Shown here piece after piece: positions 1 through 8,497 of a stretch of 64,000 nucleotides of DNA. Each line of letters opens with the position of its first letter. The stretch's first letter is position 1. The stretch covers positions 250,001-314,000 of the forward strand of contig JAHBXF010000002.1 in the NCBI GenBank assembly GCA_019636615.1, given 5' to 3'. Under the pieces are notes generated by a model. That model saw nothing but the letters and a program-made list of their open reading frames with translations, was not told where the DNA came from and did no database searches. Source of the DNA: Phycisphaeraceae bacterium (GTDB lineage: Bacteria > Planctomycetota > Phycisphaerae > Phycisphaerales > UBA1924). The translations under genes were made by a program, and so were the position numbers.

Positions 1-825
1 CGGGTGGTGAAAGAGTCGGGGCTTGAGTCGATGTACAAAGCGCAGGCCCACACGAGCAAGAGCGACGCGGACGCCGAGCGGGTGGAGAACCTGGCCGAAC
101 TGGTGAGCAGCGCGCGCCAGTTTGAGATGGAGTATGACCCCGCGGCCGACCCGGCGGCCGACCCCGCGGCGGGTGGCACGCCGCCGCTGCTGGCGATGCT
201 TCGCGGTTATCTTGAATCGGTGGCGCTGGTGGCCGATGCCGACGCGGTAGACCCCGCCCAGGGGAGCGTGACGCTGATGACGCTGCACGCGGCCAAGGGG
301 CTCGAGTTCGGCGCGGTGGCGATGATCGGGCTGGAGGAGGGGCTGCTGCCCCACGCGCGGGCCCGCGAGAACGACGCGGCGATGGAAGAAGAGCGGCGGC
401 TGTGCTTCGTGGGCATCACGCGGGCCATGCGGCGGCTGCTGATGACGGCGAGCAAGTATCGAACCATCCGGGGGATGTCTGAGCGCACGATCCCCAGCAG
501 GTTCCTGGGCGAGTTGCCCGGCGAACACGTGACGATCAGCGATCAGTCGGACATGTGGGACGGGCACGACGAAGAGCACGAGGATGCTTCTCAGGAGACG
601 CCGCGCGATGGCAACCGCCGGATTGTGGGGGGCGGGGGCGTGCGGCCTGGCGCGCATCAATACCCGGTGGGGAGCGTGGTGAGGCACCCTCAGTTCGGGG
701 TGGGGGTGGTGCAATCGGCGACGCTGGGGGCCGATGCGCGGGTGGTGGTGGCCTTCCGCGGCGTGGGCACGAAGACGCTGGTGGTGGCGTATGCCAGGCT
801 GACGCTGGTGAACCCCGCGGGGTGA
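1..825 (+). CDS. uvrD: UvrD/PcrA-type DNA helicase, C-terminal part (5' end outside window)
   Basis: The reading frame is open from base 1, so the N-terminal ATPase part lies upstream of the window. The visible 274 residues are the end of a superfamily 1 helicase that unwinds DNA in repair and replication. Motif V-like MTLHAAKGLEF (about residues 93-103) and motif VI-like EEERRLCFVGITRA (about 129-142), with its arginine finger region, are clear. A C-terminal HPQFGVGVV stretch matches the Tudor-like end of PcrA. An Asp-Pro-Ala-Ala repeat near residues 45-56 comes from three tandem 12-base units. I cannot separate UvrD from PcrA or Rep without the missing N-terminus. The next gene, fliN-like, follows after 77 bases. 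Confidence 0.9.
   Translation, partial: RVVKESGLESMYKAQAHTSKSDADAERVENLAELVSSARQFEMEYDPAADPAADPAAGGTPPLLAMLRGYLESVALVADADAVDPAQGSVTLMTLHAAKGLEFGAVAMIGLEEGLLPHARARENDAAMEEERRLCFVGITRAMRRLLMTASKYRTIRGMSERTIPSRFLGELPGEHVTISDQSDMWDGHDEEHEDASQETPRDGNRRIVGGGGVRPGAHQYPVGSVVRHPQFGVGVVQSATLGADARVVVAFRGVGTKTLVVAYARLTLVNPAG
136..171 (+). repeat. Three tandem 12-base units inside the helicase gene
   Basis: Three consecutive near-identical 12-mers of the type GACCC(C/G)GCGGCC encode repeated Asp-Pro-Ala-Ala. They lie in a non-conserved stretch before motif V, so they probably extend a flexible linker. Length variation between strains would be expected. Confidence 0.7.
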
Positions 826-902
826 ACTGGCGCGTCGGGCGGGCGAGGGTTTTGACGGGCTCGGCGCGTGGCACTCGCTTTGCGGCTCAGTCGGTTGCCG
901 CC

Positions 903-1322
903 ATGACCGATACACCCGATATGTCCGCGCCCAACGACGTTGCAGGTACGCCGCCGATGAAGCCCGCCGGACCCAGGCAGCCCGCGCCGGTGAGATCGAA
1001 CATCGGGCGTGTGCTATCGCTGGAGTTGCCGATCGTGGTGCGGCTGGGATCTCGCCAGATGACGGTGGCCGAGGTGACATCGTGGGCGCCCGGGGCGATC
1101 ATCGAACTGCCCAAGCAGGCGGATGCCGAACTGGAACTGCTGGTGAACAACAAGGTGGTGGGGTTTGGGCACGCGGTGAAACTGGGTGAGAACTTCGGCC
1201 TGCGTCTGACCTATCTGGGCGAGCCGTCGCTGCGTGAAGAGGCCGCGGGCGGAGCGCAATCGTCGGGCGTTCTGGCGAGCGTTGGAGAAGAAGAGGCGGT
1301 CGAGCGTCGCGCGGCGGGTTGA
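903..1322 (+). CDS. fliN: FliN-type flagellar motor switch / SpoA-domain protein
   Basis: A 139-residue protein. A Pro/Ala-rich N-terminus of about 32 residues is followed by one SpoA (surface presentation of antigens) domain, about residues 33-110. FliN-like features include IGRVLSLELPIVVRLG, the GAIIELPK turn and a closing GFGHAV-GENFGLRL segment. FliN sits in the cytoplasmic C-ring of the flagellar motor and binds CheY-P and export substrates. The ATG at 903 gives a normal-sized FliN; the frame is open upstream but has no family similarity there. About 30 residues extend past the domain. No other flagellar gene is nearby, so an equivalent protein of a type III secretion system is the alternative. 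Confidence 0.8.
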   Translation: MTDTPDMSAPNDVAGTPPMKPAGPRQPAPVRSNIGRVLSLELPIVVRLGSRQMTVAEVTSWAPGAIIELPKQADAELELLVNNKVVGFGHAVKLGENFGLRLTYLGEPSLREEAAGGAQSSGVLASVGEEEAVERRAAG

Positions 1323-1413
1323 GGCGAAGAGGGTGCGCGGGCGGGTTGTGGGGGGTACGCTTCGCCCCTGAGGGGATGGGTTTTCGAAGACCGCGACGAC
1401 AGGACGGAGCGCG

Positions 1414-3411
1414 ATGCCAAGAGATATCCCGGTCGGAAATGGCGACCTGCTGGTGACCTTCGATCGGTACTACCGCATCAGGGACATCTACTACCCCAAC
1501 GTGGGGCGGTTCAACCACACGGACGGCAACGTGCAGCGATTCGGCGTGTGGGTGGACGGGCACTTCGCGTGGATCGAAGAACTGGGGTGGGAGCGAGAAC
1601 TGCGGTACCGCGCCGACACGCTGGTGACGCGTGTGGTGCTTCGGAACAAGCACCTGGGGCTCGAGATCACGTGCAGCGACGCGGTGGACTTTCACCACCC
1701 GGTGTTTCTGCGGCGTGCCGAGGTGCGCGACCTGACGGGGCGCGAGCGCGACGTGCGGCTGATCAACCACTGCGACCTGTCGATCCGCGGGAGCCCCGTG
1801 GGCGACACGGCCAGTTATGACCCGAGCACGAGCAGCGTGCTGATGTACAAAGACGACGCGTACTTCATGTTCAACGCGTGCGACGAGAACAAGTGCGGCA
1901 TCGACAACTGGTCGATCGGCACGAAACGGGTGCGCGGGGCCGAGGGGACGTGGCGCGACGCCGAGGACGGGGTGCTGGGGCGCAACGCCATCAGCCAGGG
2001 TTCGGTGGACGCGACGGTGGGCTTCAACCTTCAGGTGCCGGCGTCGGGCACGTCGCACGTGACGATGTGGATGGCCTGCGGGAAGTCGTACCGGGACGTG
2101 AAGCACCTGAACGCGAAGATCCAGGAGATCGGGCCGGACAGGATGATCGAACGCACGGACGCCTATTGGCGGCTGTGGCTGCGGACCGAGGCGGTGGAGG
2201 GGGCGGACCTGCCCGAGCGGGTGCGCGATCTGTACAAGCGCAGCCAGTTGGTGCTTCGGACGCAGATCGACAACGGCGGGGCGATCATCGCGGCCAACGA
2301 CAGCGACATCACGCAGTTCGGCGGGGACCATTATTCGTACTGCTGGCCTCGCGACGGCGCGCTGGTGGCGTACGGGCTGGTGCTGCTGGGGCAGGGGGAG
2401 TTGTCTCGGGCGTTTTTCCGGTTCTGCGAGAAGGTGATCTTGCCGGAGGGGTATTTCCTGCACAAGTACACGCCGACGGGCGACCTTGCGAGCAGTTGGC
2501 ACCCGTGGATCATCGAGGGGCAGCGGGTGCTGCCGATCCAGCAGGACGAAACGGCGCTGGTGGTGTGGGCGCTGCGCAAGCACTTCGAACGGTTCAAGGA
2601 CGTGGAGTTCATCAAGTCGCTGTACGCGTCGCTGGTGGTGCGTCCTGCGCAGTGGATGCTGTCGTACCGCGACAGCAACGGGCTGCCGCACCAGTCGTGG
2701 GACCTGTGGGAAGAGCGTCGCGGGGTGCATCTGTTCAGCGTGTGCGCGACCATCGGCGCGCTGAAGGCGGCGGCGGCCTTTGCGCACGACTTTGGCGAGA
2801 TGGACCACGCGCGGGCCTTCCGCGAGGGGGCGGAGCGCATGACGACGGCGATGCGCAAGTTCATGTGGAGCCCCGAGCACGGGAGGTTCGCGAGGAATGT
2901 GATCCCCCAAGGGGGCGGGTACAGGCTGGACATGACGGCCGACGCGGCCAACTACGCGGTCTTCGCCTTCACGGGGCTGCCGGTGGACGACCCGCAGGTG
3001 CAGTCTGAGATGACCAACGCGCGCGAACTGCTGGCGGTGAAGACGGCCATCGGCGGGTATGCCCGCTATGAACGGGACTATTACCACCAGATCGAGCGAG
3101 ACCGGGTGGAGGAAGTGCCGGGCAACCCGTGGGTGATCTGCTCGCTGTGGCGTGCGCAGTATGTGATCGCGAAAGCGACGACCGAGGAGGACCTTCGCGA
3201 GGCGATGGACCTGCTCGAGTGGTGCGTGTGGCGGGCGGAGCGCAGCGGGGTGCTTGCGGAGCAGTTCCACCCGTACACGGGCGAGGGGCTGAGCGTGAGC
3301 CCGCTGACGTGGAGCCACGCGACGTACGTGATGGTGGTGGTGGAGTATGTGGAGAAACTGGCGCAGTTGCGGCGCGAACGGGTGGCCGAGCCGGACCACG
3401 CGGCGGTGTGA
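1414..3411 (+). CDS. Glycoside hydrolase family 15 (glucoamylase-like) protein
   Basis: A 665-residue protein with no signal peptide, so probably cytoplasmic. The N-terminal beta-sandwich of prokaryotic GH15 enzymes (residues 1 to about 270; PVGNGDLLVTFDRYYRIRDI) precedes an (alpha/alpha)6 barrel. The barrel shows DHYSYCWPRDGALVAYGL near residue 306, QQDETALVVWAL near 378, the general-acid segment SWDLWEER near 430 and the general-base region LAEQFHP near 614. Members hydrolyse terminal alpha-glucosidic bonds in glycogen, starch or trehalose and release glucose. Substrate cannot be assigned from sequence. The gene stands alone, 91 bases after fliN, and converges on the CARDB gene. Confidence 0.85.
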   Translation: MPRDIPVGNGDLLVTFDRYYRIRDIYYPNVGRFNHTDGNVQRFGVWVDGHFAWIEELGWERELRYRADTLVTRVVLRNKHLGLEITCSDAVDFHHPVFLRRAEVRDLTGRERDVRLINHCDLSIRGSPVGDTASYDPSTSSVLMYKDDAYFMFNACDENKCGIDNWSIGTKRVRGAEGTWRDAEDGVLGRNAISQGSVDATVGFNLQVPASGTSHVTMWMACGKSYRDVKHLNAKIQEIGPDRMIERTDAYWRLWLRTEAVEGADLPERVRDLYKRSQLVLRTQIDNGGAIIAANDSDITQFGGDHYSYCWPRDGALVAYGLVLLGQGELSRAFFRFCEKVILPEGYFLHKYTPTGDLASSWHPWIIEGQRVLPIQQDETALVVWALRKHFERFKDVEFIKSLYASLVVRPAQWMLSYRDSNGLPHQSWDLWEERRGVHLFSVCATIGALKAAAAFAHDFGEMDHARAFREGAERMTTAMRKFMWSPEHGRFARNVIPQGGGYRLDMTADAANYAVFAFTGLPVDDPQVQSEMTNARELLAVKTAIGGYARYERDYYHQIERDRVEEVPGNPWVICSLWRAQYVIAKATTEEDLREAMDLLEWCVWRAERSGVLAEQFHPYTGEGLSVSPLTWSHATYVMVVVEYVEKLAQLRRERVAEPDHAAV

Positions 3412-3435
3412 AGCAGGTGTCGTTGGGGCGCGAGT

Positions 3436-5034
3436 TCAGCCGGCAAAGACGAAGTCACGCAGGACACGTTCGTGGTTGTCTGGTGCTGAGTCGGTCAGGT
3501 CCTGATGGGGTGTGATCCGTGCGAAGAGTGTGTATGTAGAGCCTGCAACAAGGCCCTGCGACGGGATCGTGATGCGGCCCGGGATCGCGCCGCTCTGCCG
3601 CGCCGGGTTCACATTGACGCGTTTGGTGATGGGAAGGCTAATCGCGGTTTCAATGCCAAGTGTGTCACGGAGAAAGTACTGAACCGTGACATCGCCGCGG
3701 GCCCGGATGTTGCCCAGGTTGGTGACTTTGGTATGGATGGAGGCCCGCTGCCCGGAGAAGATGGGGCCTCGGATGGATGACTTGACGGTGGTGGCCGCGA
3801 GGTCGATGAACGCCGGAACAACGGCGAAACTCGAATCGGCGACGATGGTGATGCGGTCGTCGGAGAGTGCGTTCTCGACGATGGTGACCACGTGATACTC
3901 CCCGGGGTTGATACCGGCGGGGATGGTGATCGACAAAGTGAGGTTGCGGCCGCGTGAAAGTGATGCGATTCTGGCCGTGCGTGAGGCGCTGACCGGAACA
4001 TCACCAGAGTCATCTTCGGCTTGGACGGGGCGCAGGACAGTGCGGAGTGTCAGGCTCGCAGAACTGGTGAGAGCATCGTCCGACGAAGATTCAAGCCGGA
4101 CCCTCACGCCGCCCCGTTCCTTCCGGCCTTCGACAACTGAATCTTCGAGGGTGATGCGGTTGAGCACGCCGGTGATCGCAAGAGTTGGAGCGCGAGACAC
4201 CAGAACAACGGGTTCAGAGCGGTTGTTTGACTCGTCGCTTTCCGTCACTGTGTTCTCGGTGTCGGCGAGGGCGTAGAGGGTGATGTTGCCCGCGGGAAGG
4301 CTGGGGGGAACGACGAACTCGACATCTTCAGTCTCTCGCTCGCCCGCGCTGAGCGAGGAGATCAGTCGGCTTCCCAAGAGCAAATCGCCAGCGGGATCGA
4401 GATGATCGTCAGTCGAGGCGTAGATTGCGACTCGGAATGCGCGGCCCGTGGAAGTACCGCCGGCGTTGTGAAGGGAGACGAAGAGTTTCTGCTCTGTGCC
4501 GCGCACGAGGCTTGTGCCCTGTGCGGGGGTGAGCAGTGAGACGGTGACATCGGGCAAGGTAGTTCCGCCGCCACCGCCGCCGCCACCGCTGTGTGCGGCA
4601 AAGGTGACGGCTTGTGCTGAGGACTGGTTGTTGTTCTCGTTGTTCTCGGCGATCACGTTCGCGGGGTCGATGAGGGCGAAGAGGTAGTACTCGCCGTTGG
4701 GCAGAGATCCTGGCAGGTAAAAGTCGATGTCTTTGAGTTCCTGCTCGCCGGCGTTGAGAGAAGAGACGTTGCGAGTTTCCAGAAGCGTGGCGGTGTTCAG
4801 GTTGAGCGTTTCGTTTTCAGAGGCAAAGAGGGAGAGACCGAAGTTTCGGGCGCGGGTATCGCCGATGTTCGAGACAACGACAAGCACCGTGTGTTGGGCG
4901 CCTCTTGCGAGGACGGCTCCCGACGGTGGAGAAGTGATCTGCGCGACGAGATCAGCGGCGAGCGCAAGACGTTGTTCGAGTTGTTCCGCGGCGAACGGGG
5001 CTGTTGCACCGACAGTGGTGAATCGCGTGAGCAT
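3436..5034 (-). CDS. Secreted CARDB-repeat surface protein with LEQR-type N-terminus
   Basis: A 532-residue protein. The N-terminus carries EQLEQRLALA (about residues 17-26), resembling the LEPR/LEQR motif found near the start of many planctomycetal secreted proteins. It is followed by two clear CARDB (cell-adhesion-related, immunoglobulin-like) repeats, about residues 29-145 and 160-280. Each ends in Asn-rich ENNENNNQS or ESDESNNRS. An eight-glycine linker joins them. Two more divergent beta-rich units make up residues 285-532. Such proteins are thought to be extracellular adhesion or matrix proteins. Codon use is less GC-extreme than in the neighbours. The start at 5034 fits the motif position. 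No catalytic domain is visible. Confidence 0.7.
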   Translation of the reverse strand: MLTRFTTVGATAPFAAEQLEQRLALAADLVAQITSPPSGAVLARGAQHTVLVVVSNIGDTRARNFGLSLFASENETLNLNTATLLETRNVSSLNAGEQELKDIDFYLPGSLPNGEYYLFALIDPANVIAENNENNNQSSAQAVTFAAHSGGGGGGGGTTLPDVTVSLLTPAQGTSLVRGTEQKLFVSLHNAGGTSTGRAFRVAIYASTDDHLDPAGDLLLGSRLISSLSAGERETEDVEFVVPPSLPAGNITLYALADTENTVTESDESNNRSEPVVLVSRAPTLAITGVLNRITLEDSVVEGRKERGGVRVRLESSSDDALTSSASLTLRTVLRPVQAEDDSGDVPVSASRTARIASLSRGRNLTLSITIPAGINPGEYHVVTIVENALSDDRITIVADSSFAVVPAFIDLAATTVKSSIRGPIFSGQRASIHTKVTNLGNIRARGDVTVQYFLRDTLGIETAISLPITKRVNVNPARQSGAIPGRITIPSQGLVAGSTYTLFARITPHQDLTDSAPDNHERVLRDFVFAG

Positions 5035-5601
5035 CTTGATCTCTCCGATGGGCCGGGCGTCACAGGTCGCGACAGGCGATGTGACGCAGAAACTGTACAG
5101 AGGGATCCGTATTGATGCTGTCCAAGGCGAGGTGAGCAGGATTACCCAGTCGCTTTGTGCAAGAACTGGCGTGGTTGTCTAAGACAGGGTTCGCGGCCGC
5201 GGCACGATCTGATCAACGACCGGATGGTGGGGGGTGGTCGGAGTTGACAGCCATGCACCCCCACGTGAGCGGGTAGACTTCTCGCTGGAGGAGAGATTGA
5301 GGGTTATCAGTCCAACTCTTCAGGGGAGCCCATCAGGGGGAAAAGCGATGTAAGTGCTTGTGATACAAGGATTAAGACAGGCCCCCCTGAACCGGTACTC
5401 TTTAGGGGTAAAACTACCTATCTATCCATACGTAGGGGGGTTCCGATACTTTGCCTGTCGGATTGACACGCACCGTGCGGTGCTCGGGTGGCAACGACCT
5501 CCTTTGTGGGAAGGTCGGCACGCACGGGGGCGGGAAACTCTCTCCTTTCCCGCTTTCTTCTCTCTCCGCGTGATGCACAGTCCGGCACAAGGATTTCTTC
5601 A
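5035..5601. promoter_or_regulatory. 567-base gene-free stretch with competing stem elements upstream of the LuxR-type gene
   Basis: No convincing coding sequence. Composition drops in GC around 5340-5470. A perfect TTGACA lies at 5244-5249, but TAGACT at 5274 is 24 bases away, too far for a standard sigma-70 spacing. CTTGT-GAT-ACAAG forms a small palindrome at 5357-5369. The C-run at 5382-5387 can pair either with the G-run at 5405-5408 or with GGGGGG at 5435-5440. CTAC (5414-5417) can pair with GTAG (5432-5435). CCGGTACTCTTT (5392-5403) is imperfectly repeated as CCGATACTTT (5443-5452). This looks like a leader or operator region for the downstream regulator; the function is inference. Confidence 0.4.
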
Positions 5602-6000
5602 ATGACAACGATGCAGACGAGCGGGACGGGTGTGGACAACATCGGCACGACACAGAATCGCGCCGATCACCCGGGTGCGACAATCGCGGCCTCACGGCCC
5701 GACCTGCTCAACAAGGTGAGCGCGGCGCAGCAGCGCGTGCTGGAGTATCTGCTCGAGGGCCTCACGGAACCGCAGATCGCCGAGCGCATCGGCCGCAGCC
5801 GCCACACCGTGCACGATCACACCAAGGCGATCTACAGCGCGCTGAACGTGAACAACCGCGTGCAGTTGGTGCTGCTCTTCTCCGCGGCCCCGGGCGTTGC
5901 CCAGGCGGCGCAGCGGGCGTCGGTGCAGCCCCCTATTTCTGACGTGGTGTATCCGCAGCAGGCGCGCCCGCTGGCGCAGCCGCTGTCGTCGGTCGCCTGA
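5602..6000 (+). CDS. Short LuxR/GerE-type HTH transcription regulator without receiver domain
   Basis: A 132-residue protein. The central part is a GerE-type helix-turn-helix (about residues 38-93: QQRVLEYLLEGLTEPQIAER, then IGRSRHTVHDHTKAIYSAL and VNNRVQLVLLF), the DNA-binding module of LuxR/NarL regulators. No receiver or ligand-binding domain precedes it; the first 30 residues are low complexity. The C-terminus is Pro/Gln/Ala-rich. I chose the ATG at 5602; an in-frame ATG at 5488 exists but would encode an unsupported extension. The long structured upstream stretch suggests regulated expression. A perfect intrinsic terminator follows at 6032. Target genes are unknown. Confidence 0.8.
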   Translation: MTTMQTSGTGVDNIGTTQNRADHPGATIAASRPDLLNKVSAAQQRVLEYLLEGLTEPQIAERIGRSRHTVHDHTKAIYSALNVNNRVQLVLLFSAAPGVAQAAQRASVQPPISDVVYPQQARPLAQPLSSVA

Positions 6001-6031
6001 GCATCGCAGACGCGATCAATATTGCCCCCGG

Positions 6032-6061
6032 AGCGCCGCGTGACATCACGCGGCGCTTTTT
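6032..6061 (+). terminator. Rho-independent terminator after the LuxR-type gene
   Basis: Perfect inverted repeat AGCGCCGCGTGA (6032-6043) and TCACGCGGCGCT (6046-6057) with a two-base spacer, followed by a T-run to 6061. It lies 32 bases after the stop of the HTH gene. Confidence 0.9.
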
Positions 6062-6090
6062 CTATTCGGCCGGCGCGAAGTGCGGGGGGG

Positions 6091-7368
6091 TTACATTGTG
6101 CGTTCGCGTGCGAGTTCTTCGCGCAGCGCCTGCGCGAGATACTCGTACTGCGCCGGGCTGTTGTACCGCTGGGCCGCGATGCGCACGAATCGGTCGTCGC
6201 GTCCGCCCAGGCCCCACACGGGCACCTGGATGGACCAGCGGTCGAGCAGGGCATCCTGCAGCGCATCGTGGTAGCGTGAGGGGCGGGCGCGCAGCCGGGC
6301 CGAGAGGGCCGGGTTGTCGTGCGGGGGCAGGATGATGGTGGCGACGGAGCCGATCATGGCATCAGGGGCGGGGGGGGTGACGCCCAGGGCCCGGCAGATG
6401 GTGTCGCGCCCCAGCAGGCACAGTTCGTGGTTGGCACGCATCAAGGCGGGCCAGCCGCCGGGCACGAGATCGGCGAGGGCGCGGAGCGCGTCGGGGATGG
6501 TGAGAAAGGCGGTGTAGTCGCTGGTGCCGGCGTATTCAAACTCGGTGAGGAACTGGGCGCGCCCGGGCCTGGGACGTTCGGCGTTGTTCGAGAGCACGAG
6601 CGGGCGGAACGGGTGGTCTTCGTCGATGAGGTCGGGGCGGACATAGAGGAAGGCCGAGCCCTTGGGGGTGCAGAGCCACTTGTGGCAGTTGGCGGTGTAG
6701 AAGGAGGGGCGCAGCGCGTCGATGTTGAGGTCGGCGACCATGCCCGGGGCGTGCGCGCCGTCAACGAGGGTCATCACGCCGGCTTCTTCGAGTTCCTTGA
6801 CGATGTGCGAAACGGGCATGACCAGGCCCGTCGGGCTGGTGACGTGGCTGATGAGCGCCAGGCGCGTGCGCGAGGAGGCGCGAGAGAGGTACGCCTGCGC
6901 GGCGACTTGAGGCGATGGGCATGGGAAAGGGATAGGGGCGGTGACAACTCTGGCCCCGGCTCTGGCCGCGGCGCGACGCAGGTTGTTCTGGCAGGCGGGG
7001 TATTCGTGGTCGTTGGTCAGGATTTCGTCGCCGGGTGCGAGCCGGCCGCTTTCGACAAGGTTTTCAACGACCGTGGCCACGGCGGTCGTGGCGTTGGGCA
7101 CCGGCGCGAGGGCGTGCCAGGGGCAGTGAACGAACGCTGCGAGCGCCCGGCGAGCCTCGTCCATGAGGGGGACAAAGTCTTCGACAAAGAAGCGCACGGG
7201 CTCGGCCTCCATGCGCGCACGCAGGCGCTGCTGGGCATCGAGCACGGCCGTGGGGCACGCGCCGAAGGAGCCGTGGTTGAGGAAGCAGACCGCGGGGTTG
7301 AGTTGCCAGTGCGCGGCGAGGTCGGATGGGGGCGGGAGCGTTGGGTGCGGGGTGGCGCTGCTGGGCAT
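6091..7368 (-). CDS. Class V-fold PLP-dependent aminotransferase / isopenicillin-N-epimerase-like
   Basis: A 425-residue fold-type I PLP enzyme. LNHGSFGACP near residue 30 is typical of the isopenicillin-N epimerase/CefD-like branch. VDGAHAPG (Asp203, His206) contacts the PLP ring, and Lys230 in NCHKWL is the expected Schiff-base lysine, followed by CTPKGSAFLYVR. Family members include amino-acid epimerases, cysteine desulfurase-like and ergothioneine-lyase-like enzymes, so the substrate is open. I chose the ATG at 7368 because homology starts about 25 residues later; the frame is open to 7443 but would run into the divergent yeiH-like gene. The two genes diverge from a 50-base gap. Confidence 0.82.
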   Translation of the reverse strand: MPSSATPHPTLPPPSDLAAHWQLNPAVCFLNHGSFGACPTAVLDAQQRLRARMEAEPVRFFVEDFVPLMDEARRALAAFVHCPWHALAPVPNATTAVATVVENLVESGRLAPGDEILTNDHEYPACQNNLRRAAARAGARVVTAPIPFPCPSPQVAAQAYLSRASSRTRLALISHVTSPTGLVMPVSHIVKELEEAGVMTLVDGAHAPGMVADLNIDALRPSFYTANCHKWLCTPKGSAFLYVRPDLIDEDHPFRPLVLSNNAERPRPGRAQFLTEFEYAGTSDYTAFLTIPDALRALADLVPGGWPALMRANHELCLLGRDTICRALGVTPPAPDAMIGSVATIILPPHDNPALSARLRARPSRYHDALQDALLDRWSIQVPVWGLGGRDDRFVRIAAQRYNSPAQYEYLAQALREELARERTM

Positions 7369-7418
7369 GACGAAGGGTATCAGCGGGGTGTGCGAGCAGG
7401 GTTGGTACACTTGCCCCC

Positions 7419-8441
7419 GTGGCATCACCCCCCGCAACGACATCTACGCCATCGCTCGCCACGCGGCGCGTACGTGAGGTCGTCTTTCTCCTTGCGCTCG
7501 CGGCGTGCGCTGGGCCATGGGCGAGCCCGCCTATCGCGCTGGGGGTGGGGATCGCGCTGGCATTGGCCGGGCTGGTCGCGTTTCAGGACCGCGCCAAGCA
7601 CGTTTCACGATGGCTGATCCAGGCGTGCGTGGTGCTGCTGGGCCTGCGGATGGATCTTGGCACACTGGGGCGCGAGGCCGTGCAGGGGTTTGTGTTCGCC
7701 GCGGCGACGGTGGTTGGTGTCTTTGTGCTGGGGATGGCGCTGGGGCGGCTGCTCAAGACGGGAAGAGAAATCACACTGCTGCTGTCGTCGGGCACAGCGA
7801 TCTGTGGGGGCTCGGCCATCGCGGCGGTGGGCACCACCATCGGCGCGGCGAGCGGGTCGATGGCGGTGACGACGGGCGCGGTGTTCATTCTGAACGCGGT
7901 GGCCCTGGCCGCGTTCCCGGCGATCGGCGGGTGGCTGGGCCTGAGCGATGTTCAGTTCGGCACGTGGGCGGGCGTGGCGATTCATGATGTGTCGTCGGTG
8001 GTGGGCGCGGCGCAGCACTATCACGCGGGAGATCCTTCATCATCGGCGGCGCTCGACACGGCGAACGTGGTGAAACTCACCCGCGTGATCTGGATTCTGC
8101 CGTGCGCGATCTTCGCGGGGTGGGTGACGCGTCGGGCAGAGAGGGCATCCCCGGAGGCGGGGGCGGGTTCGGGCGGCGCGGCGCGCGGGGCGGCGGTGCC
8201 GTGGTTCATCGTGCTGTTTGTGGTGGCCAGCGGGGTGCGCACATTGGTGCCGCAGATCGCGGAGTGGAGCGGGGGCATTCGCGCTGTGGCGGGCACCGGG
8301 TTTCAGGCCGCGCTGTTTATGATCGGCGCGGGGCTCTCGTGGGCGACACTCAAGCGTGTGGGTTGGCGTGTGCTGTTGCAGGCGGTGGTGATGTGGGTAG
8401 CGATATCAGCGGCGGCCCTGGCGGTGGTGATGCGGTTGTGA
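7419..8441 (+). CDS. YeiH/UPF0324-family putative anion (sulfate) exporter
   Basis: A 340-residue integral membrane protein with about ten hydrophobic segments. Recognisable family signatures are CVVLLGLRMDLGTL near residue 70, SSGTAICGGSAIAAVGTTIG near 125-145 and GVAIHDVSSVVGAAQHY near 190. The family is annotated as putative sulfate exporters, but the substrate is not firmly proven. The start is GTG at 7419, and the next upstream region belongs to the divergent PLP gene. A charged loop of about 25 residues with Gly/Ala repeats lies near residue 245. Nothing in the neighbourhood fixes the substrate. Confidence 0.85.
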   Translation: MASPPATTSTPSLATRRVREVVFLLALAACAGPWASPPIALGVGIALALAGLVAFQDRAKHVSRWLIQACVVLLGLRMDLGTLGREAVQGFVFAAATVVGVFVLGMALGRLLKTGREITLLLSSGTAICGGSAIAAVGTTIGAASGSMAVTTGAVFILNAVALAAFPAIGGWLGLSDVQFGTWAGVAIHDVSSVVGAAQHYHAGDPSSSAALDTANVVKLTRVIWILPCAIFAGWVTRRAERASPEAGAGSGGAARGAAVPWFIVLFVVASGVRTLVPQIAEWSGGIRAVAGTGFQAALFMIGAGLSWATLKRVGWRVLLQAVVMWVAISAAALAVVMRL

Positions 8442-8497
8442 GCGGGGCGGCGCGTGGGGCGTGTGCAGCGCGAAGTTGGATACCGCACGGGTGAGTG

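Noticed and set aside
1099..3399. Long open frame on the reverse strand opposite the GH15 gene
   Set aside because: Its product is His/Arg/Pro-rich with no known motif, as expected for the antisense of a GC-rich gene. The plus-strand frame has clear GH15 motifs.
4558..4594. CCG-rich low-complexity run in the CARDB gene as a possible repeat element
   Set aside because: It simply encodes the polyglycine linker of the protein.
5463..5490. TTGACA upstream of the LuxR-type gene
   Set aside because: No -10-like sequence at the correct distance.
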